From: Stagnimonas sp965279705
GTDB taxonomy: Bacteria > Pseudomonadota > Gammaproteobacteria > Nevskiales > Nevskiaceae
NCBI GenBank assembly: GCA_965279705.1
Contig: OZ257257.1
Coordinates: 1,302,001 to 1,366,000 of the forward strand
DNA: 64,000 nt
Reading direction: 5' to 3'
Of the stretch, positions 8,675 to 17,437 are shown piece by piece. The translations under genes and the position numbers were made by a program. Within the stretch, counting starts at the first letter, position 1, and every line of letters starts with the position of its first letter. The notes beneath the pieces were generated by a model. The model had not been told where the DNA came from and searched no databases. It saw only the letters and a program-made list of their open reading frames with translations.

Positions 8675-10134
8675 AACGTCAAACCGGGTGAGAGAGATGA
8701 GGGTTTCTCCAGCTTGGATGCTTCGCTCGATGCAACCGGGTAGCTGCAATAGTCCGCCGCATAGTAGGCGCTGGGCCGATGGTTACCTGAATGGCCGGGG
8801 CCGCCAAACGGGAAGCTGCCGGAGGCACCCGTTGTCTGCCGGTTGCGATTGACGATGCCGGCGCGGATGCGTTTGAAGAAGGTCTGCCATTCGGCATCGT
8901 CGTCGGTGAGCATGCCGGCGCTCAAACCGAATTGGGTGTTGTTGGCTTGCGCGATGCTCTCGTCGAGCGAGGCGGTGCGGATGACTTTCAGCAAGGGGCC
9001 AAAGTCTTCCTCGTCGGGCACATCGGCGGCGCACGCCGTGATGTCGATGATGCCGGGTGAGATGAAGGCGGCGCCTTTTTCGAGGCGCTGCATGGTCAGC
9101 AGCGGTGTGGCGCCGAGAGCAATCAGGCGTGCCTGCGAATCCAGCAGCAGCTGTGCCGCGCGAGGCGAGACCACAGGGCCCATGAAGGGTGCGGGTTCGT
9201 CCTCACTGCCAGCAATGCGCAGGGCCTTGGTGACTTCGATCAGCCGGGCGAGCAGGGCGTCGCCCTTGGCACCGGCAGGCACAATCAGCCGTCGCGCGCA
9301 GGTGCAGCGCTGACCGCTGGTGATCCAGCTCGATTGCACGATCTCGTGCACGGCCGCATCGACATCGCCGACGCTGCCGATGACCAGCGGATTGTTGCCG
9401 CCCAGTTCCAGCGCCAGGATCACATGCGGCCGCGCCGCAAACTGCTGGGCGAGAATGCCGCCGGTGCGGGCGCTGCCGGTGAAGTACAGACCGTCGAGCC
9501 GCTTGTGGCCTGCAACCGCTTCGCCCGTGGCCCGCTCACCCTGCACGAGGTTGATCACACCGACGGGCAGGCCTGCGGCTTGCCAGCACTTGATGGTTTC
9601 CTCCGCCACCATCGGCGTCAGCTCGCTGGGTTTGAACAGCACCGTGTTGCCCGCGAGCAGGGCAGGGACGATATGGCCGTTGGGCAGATGGCCCGGAAAG
9701 TTGTATGGCCCGAACACGGCGACCACCCCATGCGGCTTGTGGCGCAGGATGAAACGACCGAAGGTCTGCGGCTGCTCACGGGTGCCGGTGCGCTCGTGGT
9801 AGGCGGCAATCGAGAGTTCGATCTTGCCCGCCATCGCCGCAACCTCGGTGCGCGCCTCCCATAGCGGCTTGCCCACCTCGCGGGCGATGGTGAGTGCCAT
9901 CGTCTCGCTGCGCTCTTTCAGCACTGCCGCAAAGCGCCGTGCAAAGGCAGCGCGCTCATCAAAACTCAGATCCGCCCAAGGCTCGAAGGCGGCATGGGCG
10001 GCAGCAAAGGCCATATCCACGTCGGCCACATCGGCGCTGTGACCCTGCCACAGCAGGCCGCCAGTGGAAGGGTTGTGACTCTCGAAAGCCGCGCCGTGGC
10101 CGGGATGCCACTGGCCGTTGATGAAGTGGGTCAT
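8671..10134 (-). CDS. astD: N-succinylglutamate 5-semialdehyde dehydrogenase
   Basis: A 487-residue aldehyde dehydrogenase, the normal AstD length. Catalytic Glu243 lies in L-E-L-G-G-N-N and the nucleophile Cys277 in G-Q-R-C-T-C-A-R-R-L. The latter double-Cys context is typical of AstD rather than other aldehyde dehydrogenases. It oxidises N-succinylglutamate semialdehyde with NAD in the fourth step of the arginine succinyltransferase pathway. The start ATG complements 10132-10134 (M-T-H-F-I-N-G-Q-W); the longer open frame has no supporting motif. Its usual partner astA lies on the same strand about 9.8 kb away, beyond an oppositely oriented iron locus. astB, astC and a recognisable astE are not in the window. 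Confidence 0.93.
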   Translation of the reverse strand: MTHFINGQWHPGHGAAFESHNPSTGGLLWQGHSADVADVDMAFAAAHAAFEPWADLSFDERAAFARRFAAVLKERSETMALTIAREVGKPLWEARTEVAAMAGKIELSIAAYHERTGTREQPQTFGRFILRHKPHGVVAVFGPYNFPGHLPNGHIVPALLAGNTVLFKPSELTPMVAEETIKCWQAAGLPVGVINLVQGERATGEAVAGHKRLDGLYFTGSARTGGILAQQFAARPHVILALELGGNNPLVIGSVGDVDAAVHEIVQSSWITSGQRCTCARRLIVPAGAKGDALLARLIEVTKALRIAGSEDEPAPFMGPVVSPRAAQLLLDSQARLIALGATPLLTMQRLEKGAAFISPGIIDITACAADVPDEEDFGPLLKVIRTASLDESIAQANNTQFGLSAGMLTDDDAEWQTFFKRIRAGIVNRNRQTTGASGSFPFGGPGHSGNHRPSAYYAADYCSYPVASSEASKLEKPSSLSPGLTF

Positions 10135-10236
10135 GCGATATTCAATCGTCCCTGAAGAGTTCACCGGGCATCTTAGGTCGTAGCCGCTGCGGCACACAGC
10201 ACGCACCACTCGGGAAACCGCAGCGAGCGCTCTTCA

Positions 10237-10255
10237 AATAATAATAATTCTCATG
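10237..10255 (+). promoter_or_regulatory. Putative Fur box upstream of the siderophore receptor
   Basis: The 19 bases from 10237 match the classical Fur consensus (GATAATGATAATCATTATC) at 13 positions, with three successive AAT hexamer-like units. It lies about 140 bases before the receptor ATG, in the divergent gap between astD and the receptor (10135-10391). Ferric-uptake repression of the downstream operon is therefore likely. No clear -35/-10 pair was assigned. The rest of the gap shows no gene. Confidence 0.65.
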
Positions 10256-10391
10256 TAGAATCGCATTCGTCTCATAGGCAAGGCATGGGAAGTTTCTTCA
10301 GGCCAGTACCGAAAACAAAAAAGACAAAGCGCAGTCGCGGCCTTAAGTCCGTGCGCTCTGCGGTACGCCCACCACCTTGACAGGAGTCTCC

Positions 10392-12758
10392 ATGAAGTTC
10401 CGCTTGAAGCCCATCGCCGCCGCCGTTCTCGCCTTCCACGCGCTGCCTGGCACCGCCCAAGAGACACTGCCGCCCGCTGCCGAGCCCGCGACCCAGTTGC
10501 CCGCAGTGAAGGTGCAGGATGAAGCGATCAACGAATACAAGGCAGATCGAGTCTCATCGCCCAAGTTCACACAGCCGTTGGTCAACACCACGCAGACCAT
10601 TAGCGTGGTCAAGAAAGAAGTGATGGCCGAGCAGGGCGCGCTTTCGCTCAGCGATGCACTGCGCAACACGCCGGGCATCACTTTTCAGGCGGGTGAAAAC
10701 GGCAACACCACCAGTGGTGATGCGATTTTCCTACGCGGCTTCGATACCCAAGGCAGCATCTTCCTCGACAACATTCGCGATCTCGGTGCTTCGGTGCGCG
10801 ACCTCTTCAACATCGAGCAGGTCGAGATCGTCAAAGGCCCATCGGGTGCCGACAACGGCCGCGGTGCGGCTTCGGGCTACATCAATCTGGCGAGCAAGAC
10901 GCCGTTTGCAGATAACGCGATCTCCGGCACGGCGAGCTATGGCTCTGCCGAGCGCCGTCGTGTGACGACCGACATCAACCAGAAAGTGGGCGAGCACTCT
11001 GCGGTGCGCCTGAATCTGGTGGGGCAGGACGGTGGTGTGGCCGGCCGTGATTTCATCGAGCGTCAGCAGTGGGGTATCGCACCCTCGCTGGCACTGGGGC
11101 TGGGCACCGCCACCCGCATCACGCTGTTCTCGCAGCACATCCAGCAGAACAACACGCCGGATGGTGGCGTCTCCGCTATCGGCATTTCCGGCTACCGCAA
11201 TCTCATCCTCGAAGGCCGCGACGCCAACGGCAACGCCACCAACTCCACCGGCACGGCAGTGATTGCGCAGCCGGTCGATTCCGACAATTTTTATGGTCTC
11301 GACGATGACTTCGAAGACCTCCGCGCCAACATGTTTACCGTGCGTATCGAGCACGACCTGCGCCCGGGCTTAACGGTGCGCAACACCTCGCGCTACGGTG
11401 ACAGCGACCAGGCGCGCATCCTCACCGCACCTTTACAGGCGCCGGTGGTCTCGGATGACCCGGATGGCACCGGCCCCATGCAGCCCGTCGTGCGCGCCGA
11501 CCCCAACACCTGGACGCAGGGCCGCAGCCGTCAGGCGAGCTACCGCGACAACCAGATTCTCACCAACCAGACCAACCTCACGTCCGTCTTCAAGACGGGC
11601 GCGATCGAGCATTCGCTCACCAGTGGTGTCGAGTTCATCTACGAGTCGCAGTTCACCCCGACCTATGCGGTGGTGGGCGCGGCACAGGCGCCAGCCAACC
11701 TCTACAACCCCAACCGCACCGACGCCGCCGCAACGCTGGCCCCCAATGGCGCGTTCTCCGACGGTGACACCACCACGGCCGCGATCTACGCCTTCGACAC
11801 CATCAAGCTCAGCGAAAAGGTGCAGCTCAATGGGGGTCTGCGCGTGGAGCGCTACAAGACCGCCACCGACAGCGCCAGTCTGTCGACGGCCGCGGCCAAC
11901 CCGACGCTGCCGGTCGGCACGCTGCTGCCGGTGCACATCGAGGGCTCCGATAATCTGATCAGCTACAAGGTCGGTGCGCTCTACAAGCCACGCCCTGAGG
12001 GCAGCATCTACGTCGCCTACGCCAACTCGCTGCGTCCACCCAGCGGCGATAACTTCACGCTGTCGGCGGCCACCACTGCAACGGGTGCGCCCAACGCCAA
12101 CATCAACAGCCCGGCGCTGGACCCGCAGGAAGCCACCAACATCGAGCTCGGTACCAAGTGGGATCTGCTCGGCGGCAAGCTGGCGGTGACCGCTGCGCTG
12201 TTCCAGAGCGAGAACAAGAACGACCTCGCGCGTGCCGCCGATGACAGCATCATCCAATACGGCAAGCGCAAGGTTGAAGGCCTGGAGCTGGGCCTGGTTG
12301 GCCAGCTCGCCGCGGGCTGGCAGGCAAGCCTTGGCTATACGCATCAGAAATCGAAGGTCTCTGAAGGCGCGCTCGCCACCGATGGCACCAGCACGCAAAC
12401 GGGCGCGGTCATCAACTTCTCGCCGAAGAACAGCGCCACGCTGTGGACGACCTACGACGTGCCCTTGCCCTTGTTGCCGCGCCCTCTGACGCTCGGTGGT
12501 GGCTTCCGCTACGTCGATAGTCAGGCGCGTACCGTCAACAACAATCTGGCCAGCGTCACCAGCGGTATTGTCGAGGTGAAGAGCTACACGGTGTTCGACG
12601 CAATGGCGTCGTACGAGGTCACGCAAAACCTCGGCGTGCAGTTCAACGTCTACAACCTCGCCGATGAGGACTACGTGGCCAGCGTCAACAACTCCGGTGC
12701 GCGTTACTTCCCGGACATTCCGCGTTCGTTCCTCGTCACGCTCAACGCCAAGTTCTAA
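10392..12758 (+). CDS. TonB-dependent catecholate-type siderophore receptor (Fiu/PiuA-like)
   Basis: A 788-residue outer-membrane receptor. The signal peptide ends at T-A-Q, followed by a plug domain (L-P-A-V-K-V-Q-D, then S-L-S-D-A-L-R-N-T-P-G-I-T-F and V-E-I-V-K-G-P-S-G) and a long beta-barrel ending in an aromatic-terminated strand (...L-N-A-K-F). The ATG at 10392 follows AGGAG by 7 bases; an ATG 15 bases upstream is less well placed. Immediate linkage to a PiuC/YbiX gene mirrors the fiu-ybiX and piuA-piuC arrangements, favouring a Fiu/PiuA-type receptor for catechol siderophores or their breakdown products. Substrate is inferred. Regulation by the upstream Fur box is likely. Confidence 0.9.
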   Translation: MKFRLKPIAAAVLAFHALPGTAQETLPPAAEPATQLPAVKVQDEAINEYKADRVSSPKFTQPLVNTTQTISVVKKEVMAEQGALSLSDALRNTPGITFQAGENGNTTSGDAIFLRGFDTQGSIFLDNIRDLGASVRDLFNIEQVEIVKGPSGADNGRGAASGYINLASKTPFADNAISGTASYGSAERRRVTTDINQKVGEHSAVRLNLVGQDGGVAGRDFIERQQWGIAPSLALGLGTATRITLFSQHIQQNNTPDGGVSAIGISGYRNLILEGRDANGNATNSTGTAVIAQPVDSDNFYGLDDDFEDLRANMFTVRIEHDLRPGLTVRNTSRYGDSDQARILTAPLQAPVVSDDPDGTGPMQPVVRADPNTWTQGRSRQASYRDNQILTNQTNLTSVFKTGAIEHSLTSGVEFIYESQFTPTYAVVGAAQAPANLYNPNRTDAAATLAPNGAFSDGDTTTAAIYAFDTIKLSEKVQLNGGLRVERYKTATDSASLSTAAANPTLPVGTLLPVHIEGSDNLISYKVGALYKPRPEGSIYVAYANSLRPPSGDNFTLSAATTATGAPNANINSPALDPQEATNIELGTKWDLLGGKLAVTAALFQSENKNDLARAADDSIIQYGKRKVEGLELGLVGQLAAGWQASLGYTHQKSKVSEGALATDGTSTQTGAVINFSPKNSATLWTTYDVPLPLLPRPLTLGGGFRYVDSQARTVNNNLASVTSGIVEVKSYTVFDAMASYEVTQNLGVQFNVYNLADEDYVASVNNSGARYFPDIPRSFLVTLNAKF

Positions 12759-12771
12759 AGAGAGGTTCACC

Positions 12772-13452
12772 GTGTTGCTGCAAATCCCCCAGTTGCTGAC
12801 GACCGATGAGCTGACCGCAATACGGTCAGCTCTGGCCCAGGCCAACTGGGAGGATGGCCGCAACACGGCGGGATATCAGGCCGCCAAGGTCAAGCACAAC
12901 GACCAGCTCAGCGAAGAGCATCCGCTCGCGCGCGAGCTGGGCGAAGTGGTGCTTAAAGCGCTCGGGCGCAGCAGTCTGTTTACGTCTGCGGCGCTGCCGC
13001 TGAAAGTATTCCCGCCATTGTTCAATCGCTATCAAGGCGGTGGTCACTTCGGCATGCACATCGACACCGCGGTGCGGCTCACGCGGCTACCGCCGTATCG
13101 AGTGCGCACCGATCTTTCGGCCACCTTGTTTCTGTCACCGCCCGAGGACTACGACGGCGGTGAATTGGCGGTGGAAGACCACTATGGCTCGCATCGCGTG
13201 AAGTTGCCCGCGGGCGATCTCATTCTTTACCCGGCCAGCAGCCTGCACGAGGTGCGGCCGGTGACACGCGGCGCGCGACTGGCCGCCTTTTTCTGGGTGC
13301 AAAGCATGGTGCGTGAGGATGCGCGCCGCAGCCAGCTCTACGAGATGGATCGCGCCATTCAGCAGCTGACGGCGGATCATCCGGGGCATCCCTCATTGCT
13401 GAAGTTGACTGGCGTGTATCACAACCTGCTGCGGCAATGGGCAGAGCTTTAG
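12772..13452 (+). CDS. piuC: Fe(II)/2-oxoglutarate-dependent PKHD-type hydroxylase
   Basis: A 226-residue protein of the PiuC/YbiX family. The iron-binding triad is visible as H96-x-D98 (in F-G-M-H-I-D-T-A) and H159 (in S-S-L-H-E-V), with the 2-oxoglutarate-binding Arg169 in R-G-A-R-L. Length and residue positions fit the E. coli YbiX pattern. The start is a GTG at 12772 with AGAGAGG upstream. It is encoded 13 bases after the receptor, as in other species. The family's physiological substrate is not firmly known; the genomic link to siderophore receptors suggests a role in handling the imported iron ligand. Confidence 0.92.
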   Translation: MLLQIPQLLTTDELTAIRSALAQANWEDGRNTAGYQAAKVKHNDQLSEEHPLARELGEVVLKALGRSSLFTSAALPLKVFPPLFNRYQGGGHFGMHIDTAVRLTRLPPYRVRTDLSATLFLSPPEDYDGGELAVEDHYGSHRVKLPAGDLILYPASSLHEVRPVTRGARLAAFFWVQSMVREDARRSQLYEMDRAIQQLTADHPGHPSLLKLTGVYHNLLRQWAEL

Positions 13453-13453
13453 C

Positions 13454-14134
13454 GTGAGCACTTTGGCATTGGAAGCCGACTACAGAGCGACGCAGCGCAT
13501 GGGCAGCCCGCAGCGCGGTCTCGCCTGGTTGCTGATCGTTGGTCTGCATGTGGGCGTGCTGGCTGGCCTGATGCACCTGCCCGCCGAATCGGCCCCGTTG
13601 CCGGCACCGCAGGCGATGATGGTGAGCTTCATCAGCGAGCCCGCACCGCCGAAGGTGGAGCCGCCGCCGCCAGAGCCACCACCACCGCCCAAGCCGCCAC
13701 CCAAATTGGTGGCAACCAGCAAGCCGACGCCTTCAGCCATGCAGGCGCCGCCGCCGGATGAGTTGCCCGTTGTTGAAGAGACAGTTGCCGAGTTGCCGCC
13801 CGCACCGCCACAGCCAGCCGCACCTGCACCCGAGGTCGAGCCGGTGATCGTGCCGCCCAATTTCGTCGCTGCTTATCTCAACAATCCGGGGCCGGCTTAT
13901 CCGTATGTTTCCAAGCGGCAACGCGAGCAGGGCGAGGTGATGTTGCGGGTGCTGGTGAGTGCGGCGGGCCGCGCCGAGCAGGTGTTGATCGAGCGCAGCA
14001 GCGGCCACAGTCGACTCGACGAGGCGGCACAGGAAGTGGTGCTGAAACGCTGGCGTTTCGTAGCGGCCAAGAAGGGCGACCAGGCAATTTCTGCCTGGGT
14101 GCTGGTCCCCATCCAATTTGAATTGAAAGGCTGA
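13454..14134 (+). CDS. tonB: TonB energy transducer
   Basis: A 226-residue protein with a cytoplasmic N-terminus, one membrane anchor (about residues 23-40), a strongly proline-rich periplasmic spacer (about residues 55-80 and 105-125) and a C-terminal TonB domain (G-P-A-Y-P... through F-V-A-A-K-K-G and ...P-I-Q-F-E-L). The start is a GTG one base after the piuC stop, indicating tight coupling. It transmits proton-motive force from ExbB/ExbD to the outer-membrane receptor, most likely the one encoded upstream. The layout receptor-hydroxylase-tonB-exbB-exbD suggests a dedicated TonB system. Confidence 0.93.
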   Translation: MSTLALEADYRATQRMGSPQRGLAWLLIVGLHVGVLAGLMHLPAESAPLPAPQAMMVSFISEPAPPKVEPPPPEPPPPPKPPPKLVATSKPTPSAMQAPPPDELPVVEETVAELPPAPPQPAAPAPEVEPVIVPPNFVAAYLNNPGPAYPYVSKRQREQGEVMLRVLVSAAGRAEQVLIERSSGHSRLDEAAQEVVLKRWRFVAAKKGDQAISAWVLVPIQFELKG

Positions 14135-14143
14135 TCGAGAGTT

Positions 14144-14884
14144 ATGGACACAATGCAGAGCATGGGCTTCGGCCATTTCATCCAGCAGGCCGATGGCGTC
14201 GCCAAGGCCATCCTCATCATCATGCTGCTGGCCTCGATCAGCAGCTGGTATCTGATCGTCACCAAGCTGATTTCGTATCGTCGTGCGCGCCAGCGCAGTA
14301 CCAAGTTTCTGGAGTTTTTCTGGAACGCACCATCGCTCGACGTAGTCGCCGCCGAGATCGAGCAGAAGCACCCGGACGAACCGTTTTCGCACCTCGCCTA
14401 TCACGGCATCGCCGCCAGTCGGCACCACGAGCGCCATGGTGTGAACCGCTTGAACGAGGCGGGTAGCTCCAGCGATTTCGTCACCCGCACGCTGCGCAAG
14501 ACCATCGATGAAGAAACCGCCAATCTCGAATCGGGCCTCACCATCCTCGCCTCGGTGGGCGCCACCGCACCGTTCGTGGGCCTGCTCGGCACGGTGTGGG
14601 GCATCTATCACGCGCTGGTCGCCATCGGCATTTCTGGCGCGGGCACGCTCGATAAAGTGGCGGGGCCGGTGGGCGAGGCGCTGATCATGACGGCCATTGG
14701 TCTGGCGGTCGCGATCCCGGCGGTGCTCGGCTACAACGTCATCGTGCGCGCCAACCGCATGACGCTGTCGCAGCTCGATGGCTTCGCGCATGACCTGTTC
14801 ACCTTCCTCGGCACCGGCGTGAAATACGACGCCCAGACCGGCAGCAGCGTGACCCCGCTGAAGCTCAACACCGCGAGGAATTGA
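14144..14884 (+). CDS. exbB: ExbB-type proton channel subunit (MotA/TolQ/ExbB family)
   Basis: A 246-residue inner-membrane protein with three hydrophobic segments: one near residues 20-40 and a pair near 130-155 and 175-195. It has the family-typical stretch G-A-T-A-P-F-V-G-L-L-G-T-V-W-G-I, followed by G-E-A-L-I-M-T-A-I-G-L-A-V-A-I-P. Together with ExbD it forms the proton-driven motor that powers TonB. It lies 9 bases after tonB and 3 bases before exbD. Confidence 0.95.
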   Translation: MDTMQSMGFGHFIQQADGVAKAILIIMLLASISSWYLIVTKLISYRRARQRSTKFLEFFWNAPSLDVVAAEIEQKHPDEPFSHLAYHGIAASRHHERHGVNRLNEAGSSSDFVTRTLRKTIDEETANLESGLTILASVGATAPFVGLLGTVWGIYHALVAIGISGAGTLDKVAGPVGEALIMTAIGLAVAIPAVLGYNVIVRANRMTLSQLDGFAHDLFTFLGTGVKYDAQTGSSVTPLKLNTARN

Positions 14885-14887
14885 GTC

Positions 14888-15334
14888 ATGGCCTTCGGTA
14901 GCTTTGGCGCCAGCCGCAACAACGCCCCGATGGCGGAGATCAACGTCGTGCCGATGGTCGACATCATGCTGGTGCTGCTGGTGATCTTCATCATCACCGC
15001 ACCCTTGCTGAGCCATGCGGTGAAGATCGACCTGCCCAAGGCCAGCAGCACGCCCAACACCTTGCAGGCCGACAACATCCAGTTCGCCATCGACGCCGCA
15101 GGCCTGATGTACTGGAACGGCGAGGCGCTAGCGATGCCGCAAGTGATTCAACGCATGGCAGCGGCAGGGCAGAAACAGCCCACGCCGGAACTGCACCTGC
15201 GCATCGACCGCGACGCCCGCTACCAGCAGATCGCCGAAGTGATGAGCGAGGCGGGCAAGGCGGGCTTGGGTAAGGTCGGCTTCGTCACCGACCCCTCTGG
15301 CGCGGCAGTGACCACCGTGTTGCCGCAGCCCTGA
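14888..15334 (+). CDS. exbD: ExbD-type proton channel subunit
   Basis: A 148-residue protein with a short cytoplasmic N-terminus, one membrane segment (about residues 22-42) and a periplasmic domain. The essential membrane aspartate is visible as Asp25 in V-P-M-V-D-I-M-L-V-L-L-V. Only one exbD copy is present, unlike some Xanthomonas clusters that carry two. It closes the tonB-exbB-exbD unit and is followed after 6 bases by the PepSY membrane protein, so the downstream genes are probably in the same operon. Confidence 0.95.
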   Translation: MAFGSFGASRNNAPMAEINVVPMVDIMLVLLVIFIITAPLLSHAVKIDLPKASSTPNTLQADNIQFAIDAAGLMYWNGEALAMPQVIQRMAAAGQKQPTPELHLRIDRDARYQQIAEVMSEAGKAGLGKVGFVTDPSGAAVTTVLPQP

Positions 15335-15340
15335 GTTGCC

Positions 15341-15973
15341 ATGAGCGCCGACGCCCCCGCCGCGCGCCAGCGCCGTTCGTACTGGCTCAAGACCCTGCAC
15401 CAGTGGCACTGGATCAGCGCGGCCTTGAGCCTGATCGGATTGATCGTGTTCGCCATCACCGGCATCACCCTCAATCACGCCTCGCAGATCAAGGCCACGC
15501 CGCAGGTCGTGACCCTGAAGGCGACGTTGCCGGAGTCGCTACGCGAGTCGCTCGCCACGCAGCCGGAGCAAGGCACTGCGCCGTTGCCGCCCGCGCTGCG
15601 CGCCTGGCTCAGAGACGAGTGGTCGCTGCGCAGCGGCGGCCGCGAGGCCGAGTGGTCGGCAGACGAGGTGTATCTGTCGCTGCCGCGCCCTGGCGGCGAT
15701 GGCTGGCTGAGCGTCGATCGCGCCAGCGGCGAAATGGAATACGAGCAGACCGACCGCGGCTGGGTCTCTTACTTCAACGACCTGCACAAGGGCCGCAATG
15801 CGGGGCCGATGTGGGGTTGGTTCATTGACCTGTTTGCCGGTGCCTGCCTGCTGTTCGCGCTCACTGGTTTGTTCCTGCTCAAGCTGCATGCCGTGCAGCG
15901 CCCTTTGACCTGGCCTGTGGTTGGGCTGGGTGTGGTCATCCCGCTACTTCTCGCGCTGCTGTTCGTGCACTAG
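15341..15973 (+). CDS. PepSY-associated transmembrane protein
   Basis: A 210-residue protein with an N-terminal membrane helix (about residues 24-46, preceded by L-K-T-L-H-Q-W-H-W), an extracytoplasmic domain of about 100 residues, and two C-terminal helices (about 160-180 and 187-208). Histidines at both faces of the first helix (L-H-Q-W-H, T-L-N-H-A) and near the third segment suggest possible haem or electron-transfer ligands, as in other PepSY_TM proteins. It is the first of five genes that look like a membrane flavin-redox module, ahead of DUF2271, DUF4198, apbE and a flavodoxin-reductase. The role is inferred. Confidence 0.75.
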   Translation: MSADAPAARQRRSYWLKTLHQWHWISAALSLIGLIVFAITGITLNHASQIKATPQVVTLKATLPESLRESLATQPEQGTAPLPPALRAWLRDEWSLRSGGREAEWSADEVYLSLPRPGGDGWLSVDRASGEMEYEQTDRGWVSYFNDLHKGRNAGPMWGWFIDLFAGACLLFALTGLFLLKLHAVQRPLTWPVVGLGVVIPLLLALLFVH

Positions 15974-16005
15974 CGCACTCCCTTCCCCCGACGTCGAGAA
16001 CCCTG

Positions 16006-16581
16006 ATGCGTACTCCACAACTTTCTTCCTTCGCGCTGGCCCTGAGCAGTGGCCTGCTGGCTGCCCCGGCTTCCGCCGCTGGCCTCGATATCCGCATCCA
16101 GATCCCCCAGCTGGACACTGCCGAGTACCACCGCCCGTATGTTGCCGTGTGGCTAGAGCGTGAAGACCGCACGGTCGCTGCCAACCTGAGCGTGTGGTAC
16201 CAGCAGAGGCGCGCTGCCCCAGCCGCTGCGGCTGCCCCGGCCGCCGGCACGCCGCCGCAGGCCAACGAAGGCGGCACCAAATGGCTGCCTGATTTGCGCC
16301 AGTGGTGGCGTCGCGCCGGCCGCGATCTGAACCTGCCGGTCGATGGCCTCAGTGGTGCCACCCGCCCGGTGGGCGAACACGACTTGCAGTTTGGTGACGG
16401 CAAAACACCGCTGCCCGCGCTGCCTGCTGGCAAATACAAGTTGATGGTCGAAGCTGCGCGTGAAGAAGGCGGCCGCGAACTGGTCGAGATTCCGTTTGAA
16501 TGGCCGGCCAAGACCAGCACCCCGTTGAAAGGCCAGGGCAAGAGCGAGCTCGGTGCCATCAGTCTCGTCGTCAAGTCCTAA
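16006..16581 (+). CDS. Secreted DUF2271 protein with an ApbE flavinylation motif
   Basis: A 191-residue protein with a clear signal peptide (cleavage near A-S-A-A, residue 25). The mature protein fits the DUF2271 family: an N-terminal beta strand region (L-D-I-R-I-Q-I-P), W-L-P-D-L-R-Q-W-W near residues 93-101 and a C-terminal beta domain. Residues 113-119 read D-G-L-S-G-A-T, matching the known target motif of ApbE FMN transferases (D-G-x-S/T-G-A-S/T). Thr119 is the predicted FMN-bearing residue. An apbE gene lies two genes downstream. An Ala/Pro linker occupies residues about 70-85. It probably serves as a periplasmic flavoprotein electron carrier. Confidence 0.8.
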   Translation: MRTPQLSSFALALSSGLLAAPASAAGLDIRIQIPQLDTAEYHRPYVAVWLEREDRTVAANLSVWYQQRRAAPAAAAAPAAGTPPQANEGGTKWLPDLRQWWRRAGRDLNLPVDGLSGATRPVGEHDLQFGDGKTPLPALPAGKYKLMVEAAREEGGRELVEIPFEWPAKTSTPLKGQGKSELGAISLVVKS

Positions 16582-16605
16582 CCCCAACCCGCACGGAGCC
16601 ATCCC

Positions 16606-17424
16606 ATGAAAAACACGCTTACCCGTAGCGCCCTCGCACTCGCCCTGTTGCTGCCGCTGGCCAGCCAGGCCCACAAGGGTTGGTTTCAGCCTTCCAAGAC
16701 CGTGCTCAATGTCGGCCAGTGGGTCACTGTCGATGCCGCCAGCTCCACCGATCCTTTCGTGAAGGATCACAACGCCATGCGCCTTGAGAGCTTGCTCATC
16801 ACCGCACCGGATGGCAGCACCGTCGCTGCCGAGAACGTGAACAGCGGCAAGCTGCGCAGCACATTCGACCTGCAACTGAAGCAGGCGGGCACCTATCGCC
16901 TGGCATCAGTCAGCAACGGCCTCAATGCCAGCTGGGAAGTCGACGGCCAGCGTAAATCATGGCCGCCGCGTGGCCAGCAGTTCACCGCTGAAGACTTTGC
17001 GAAAGAAGTGCCCGCCAAGGCCGACAAGCTCAAGGTCACCGCCTCGCAGCGCCGCCTCGAAACCTTTGTCACCGCCGGCAAGCCCAACGCAACCGCGCTG
17101 CAATCTACCGGCGTGGGTCTTGAGTTGGTGGTGGCGCAAGGCGTGAATGATCTCTACAGCAACGAGCCCGCCACCTTGCAGTTTCTGCTCGATGGCAAGC
17201 CCGCGCCCAAGCTCAAGGTGGAGCTGATCGCCGACGGCGGCCGCTATCGCAACAGCGTGGGCGAGATCGAACTCGTCACCGATGCCGACGGCCAGGTGAA
17301 AGTGCAATGGCCGCAGCCCGGCCTGTACTGGCTCAGCACCTCGGTAGAAGACAAGAACGCCACTGCACCCGCTACCGAGCGCCGCGCCAGCTACACGGCA
17401 ACGCTGGAAGTGCTGTCGCCCTGA
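16606..17424 (+). CDS. Secreted DUF4198-family protein
   Basis: A 272-residue periplasmic protein. The signal peptide ends in S-Q-A, directly followed by H-K-G-W-F, the usual mature start of DUF4198 proteins. The mature part is all-beta in character, with a carboxypeptidase-like/Ig-like second half (T-D-A-D-G-Q-V-K-V-Q-W-P-Q-P-G-L-Y-W). The N-terminal His could bind a metal once the signal is removed; this is an inference from position only. It lies between the DUF2271 gene and apbE and probably forms part of the same periplasmic complex or metal-handling step. Family function is not established. Confidence 0.75.
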   Translation: MKNTLTRSALALALLLPLASQAHKGWFQPSKTVLNVGQWVTVDAASSTDPFVKDHNAMRLESLLITAPDGSTVAAENVNSGKLRSTFDLQLKQAGTYRLASVSNGLNASWEVDGQRKSWPPRGQQFTAEDFAKEVPAKADKLKVTASQRRLETFVTAGKPNATALQSTGVGLELVVAQGVNDLYSNEPATLQFLLDGKPAPKLKVELIADGGRYRNSVGEIELVTDADGQVKVQWPQPGLYWLSTSVEDKNATAPATERRASYTATLEVLSP

Positions 17425-17437
17425 GCGACGCAACGTA

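Noticed and set aside
11433..12866. 477-codon minus-strand open frame
   Set aside because: Shadow of the siderophore receptor gene.
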